Source: G963667425 sp963667425 [NCBI: bacterium]
Lineage (GTDB): Bacteria; UBP6; UBA1177
Direction of reading: 5' to 3'
Length of the DNA: 64,000 bases
Assembly (NCBI GenBank): GCA_963667425.1
Contig: OY763407.1
Span: 1,116,001 to 1,180,000, forward strand
In this document: one piece after another, positions 63,323-64,000 of the stretch
Layout: the number at the start of each line of letters is the position of its first letter
How positions within the stretch are numbered: the stretch's first letter is position 1
Position numbers and translations under genes: made by a program
The notes under the pieces: model-generated
What the model was told of the DNA's origin: nothing
Database searches by the model: none
What the model saw: the letters and a program-made list of their open reading frames with translations, nothing else

Positions 63323-63351
63323 AAAGTACTAAAAATTTTAAACTGAGTCAA
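63323..63351 (-). promoter_or_regulatory. Promoter driving the candidate small RNA
   Basis: On the minus strand TTGACT (63351-63346) and TACTTT (63328-63323) with a 17-bp spacer. The predicted start is near 63316, and no ORF follows. Confidence 0.5.
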
Positions 63352-63468
63352 GATTTTAAATAAAAAATATATTATTTTTCCTAAGTATTCTTTATCTAAT
63401 GAATTTAAATGGTTACAAAACAGAAAAATATGAGGTGGAAAAAATTTAAAAAAATATCATTTTTTTTC

Positions 63469-63496
63469 TTGACGGTGATGTTTTTTTTCGTATAAA
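63469..63496 (+). promoter_or_regulatory. Promoter of tRNA-Asn
   Basis: TTGACG at 63469 and TATAAA at 63491 with a 16-bp spacer, 34 bp before the mature tRNA. The short leader contains a 7-bp hairpin, GCGTTTG-atg-CAAACGC (63504-63520). Confidence 0.65.
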
Positions 63497-63529
63497 TACC
63501 CATGCGTTTGATGCAAACGCTTGCTTGGT

Positions 63530-63605
63530 GCCTTGTTAGCTCAGTCGGTAGAGCGGGTGGCTGTTAACCACTAGGTCGGCAGTTCGAGTCTGTCACAAGG
63601 CGCCA
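63530..63605 (+). tRNA. tRNA-Asn (GTT)
   Basis: Cloverleaf by eye: acceptor GCCTTGT/ACAAGGC, D-loop AGCTCAGTCGGTAGAGC, anticodon loop CTGTTAA with anticodon GTT, T-loop TTCGAGT. Discriminator G is followed by an encoded CCA, 76 nt in all. Confidence 0.95.
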
Positions 63606-63675
63606 TTTTTTTATGTCTAATTTTTCTCCACACAAATATTGTTTTTAAAAATGTTGTTTTAAAAACCTTTTTTTC

Positions 63676-63703
63676 TTGACAATAAAGATACACATGCTAG
63701 GCT
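63676..63703 (+). promoter_or_regulatory. Candidate promoter for the cPGS-like gene
   Basis: TTGACA at 63676 and TAGGCT at 63698 with a 16-bp spacer, 56 bp before the ATG at 63759. Confidence 0.45.
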
Positions 63704-63758
63704 CCTCGTGTAGGAACATGGTTTTTTTTATTGTATTTGAAGAAAAAGGGAGTTTTAA

Positions 63759-64000
63759 ATGACTAAGAAGAAAGTTCTCATTATGGGTGCCGCTGGAAGA
63801 GATTTCCATAACTTCAACACTTATTACAGAGATAATGAAGAGTTTGAGGTCGTTGCTTTTACTGCTACACAAATTCCTGATATTGATGGCAGAAAATATC
63901 CTGCTGAACTTGCCGGTAGACTTTATCCGGAAGGGATTCCGATATTTGATGAATCAGAGCTTCCTGCACTTATAAAGAAATACGATGTTGAAGAAGTTGT
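63759..64000 (+). CDS. Cyclic 2,3-diphosphoglycerate synthetase homologue (partial)
   Basis: The first 80 residues, cut by the window end. KKVLIMGAAGRDFHNFNTYY, then VVAFTATQIPDIDGRKYPAE and LAGRLYPEGIPI, are highly characteristic of the cPGS family, known from methanogens and also widespread in bacteria, where its role is unclear. The MGAAGRD segment is the nucleotide-binding start of the family. AAAGGGAG ribosome site. The tRNA-Asn gene precedes it. Confidence 0.83.
   Translation, partial: MTKKKVLIMGAAGRDFHNFNTYYRDNEEFEVVAFTATQIPDIDGRKYPAELAGRLYPEGIPIFDESELPALIKKYDVEEV

Overview
The window is AT-rich chromosomal DNA from a Gram-negative (diderm) bacterium. Evidence for an outer membrane is an Mla-type phospholipid transport operon, several lipobox lipoproteins, short beta-barrel proteins and an alpha-2-macroglobulin. 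The protein repertoire has a myxobacterial/deltaproteobacterial flavour despite the low GC: DUF4215-type Cys-rich repeats, a MopE-like Cys/Asp motif, AgmX/PglI-type C-terminal domains, SBBP and FG-GAP propellers, and Asp/Glu/Thr-rich linkers next to lipid-anchor cysteines. An Rnf complex suggests anaerobic or fermentative energy metabolism. I cannot name the phylum from this sequence alone.

Layout. 1-4.2 kb (minus): one tight operon, mlaE-mlaF-mlaD followed by an ABC-2 polysaccharide-type exporter (permease and a cut-off ATPase). 4.4-8.3 kb: a lytic transglycosylase overlapping a SpoIID-like gene, for peptidoglycan work. 8.5-14.8 kb: a multi-spanning transporter-like protein, purine nucleoside phosphorylase and cytidine deaminase (nucleoside salvage), then dnaE. 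14.8-22.3 kb: a CpsB-like phosphatase, an outer-membrane barrel, a Cys-rich lipoprotein, a secreted subtilase, a PilZ protein and a GNAT enzyme. 22.6-35.9 kb: two giant secreted proteins sharing a 2.39-kb near-identical 3' cassette, then an SBBP-repeat lipoprotein.

35.9-38.3 kb is an accessory insert. It is bounded by a 17-bp direct repeat at the last codons of the SBBP gene. It contains a PD-(D/E)XK-like nuclease gene between inverted repeats and a decayed REP-associated (RAYT) transposase. 38.4-44.7 kb (minus): rseC-rnfB-C-D-G, two tandem AgmX-domain lipoproteins, then rnfE-A. 44.9-49.9 kb: a creatininase-family enzyme, an M42 peptidase, gpmA and two adjacent radical SAM genes. 50-58.4 kb: an integrase scrap, a ZU5-like lipoprotein, a small barrel protein, a thioester alpha-2-macroglobulin, a 21-bp tandem array and a GNAT enzyme. 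58.4-63.1 kb: a glycine-rich micro-ORF, an FG-GAP lipoprotein, ttcA, coaE, a small lipoprotein and an EEP-family lipoprotein. 63.2-64 kb: a candidate small RNA, tRNA-Asn, and the start of a cyclic 2,3-diphosphoglycerate synthetase homologue.

The most unusual signals are four. (1) Three secreted proteins end in an abrupt DGC-x-CS-[VL]-I tail after an acidic tether, resembling a MYXO-CTERM signal without its membrane helix. (2) A long cassette is shared by the two giant proteins. (3) The bounded insert contains RAYT-like end motifs. (4) Two paralogous AgmX-domain lipoproteins are embedded inside the rnf operon. Coordinates and starts were worked out by reading; domain names are recognition from sequence, not database results.
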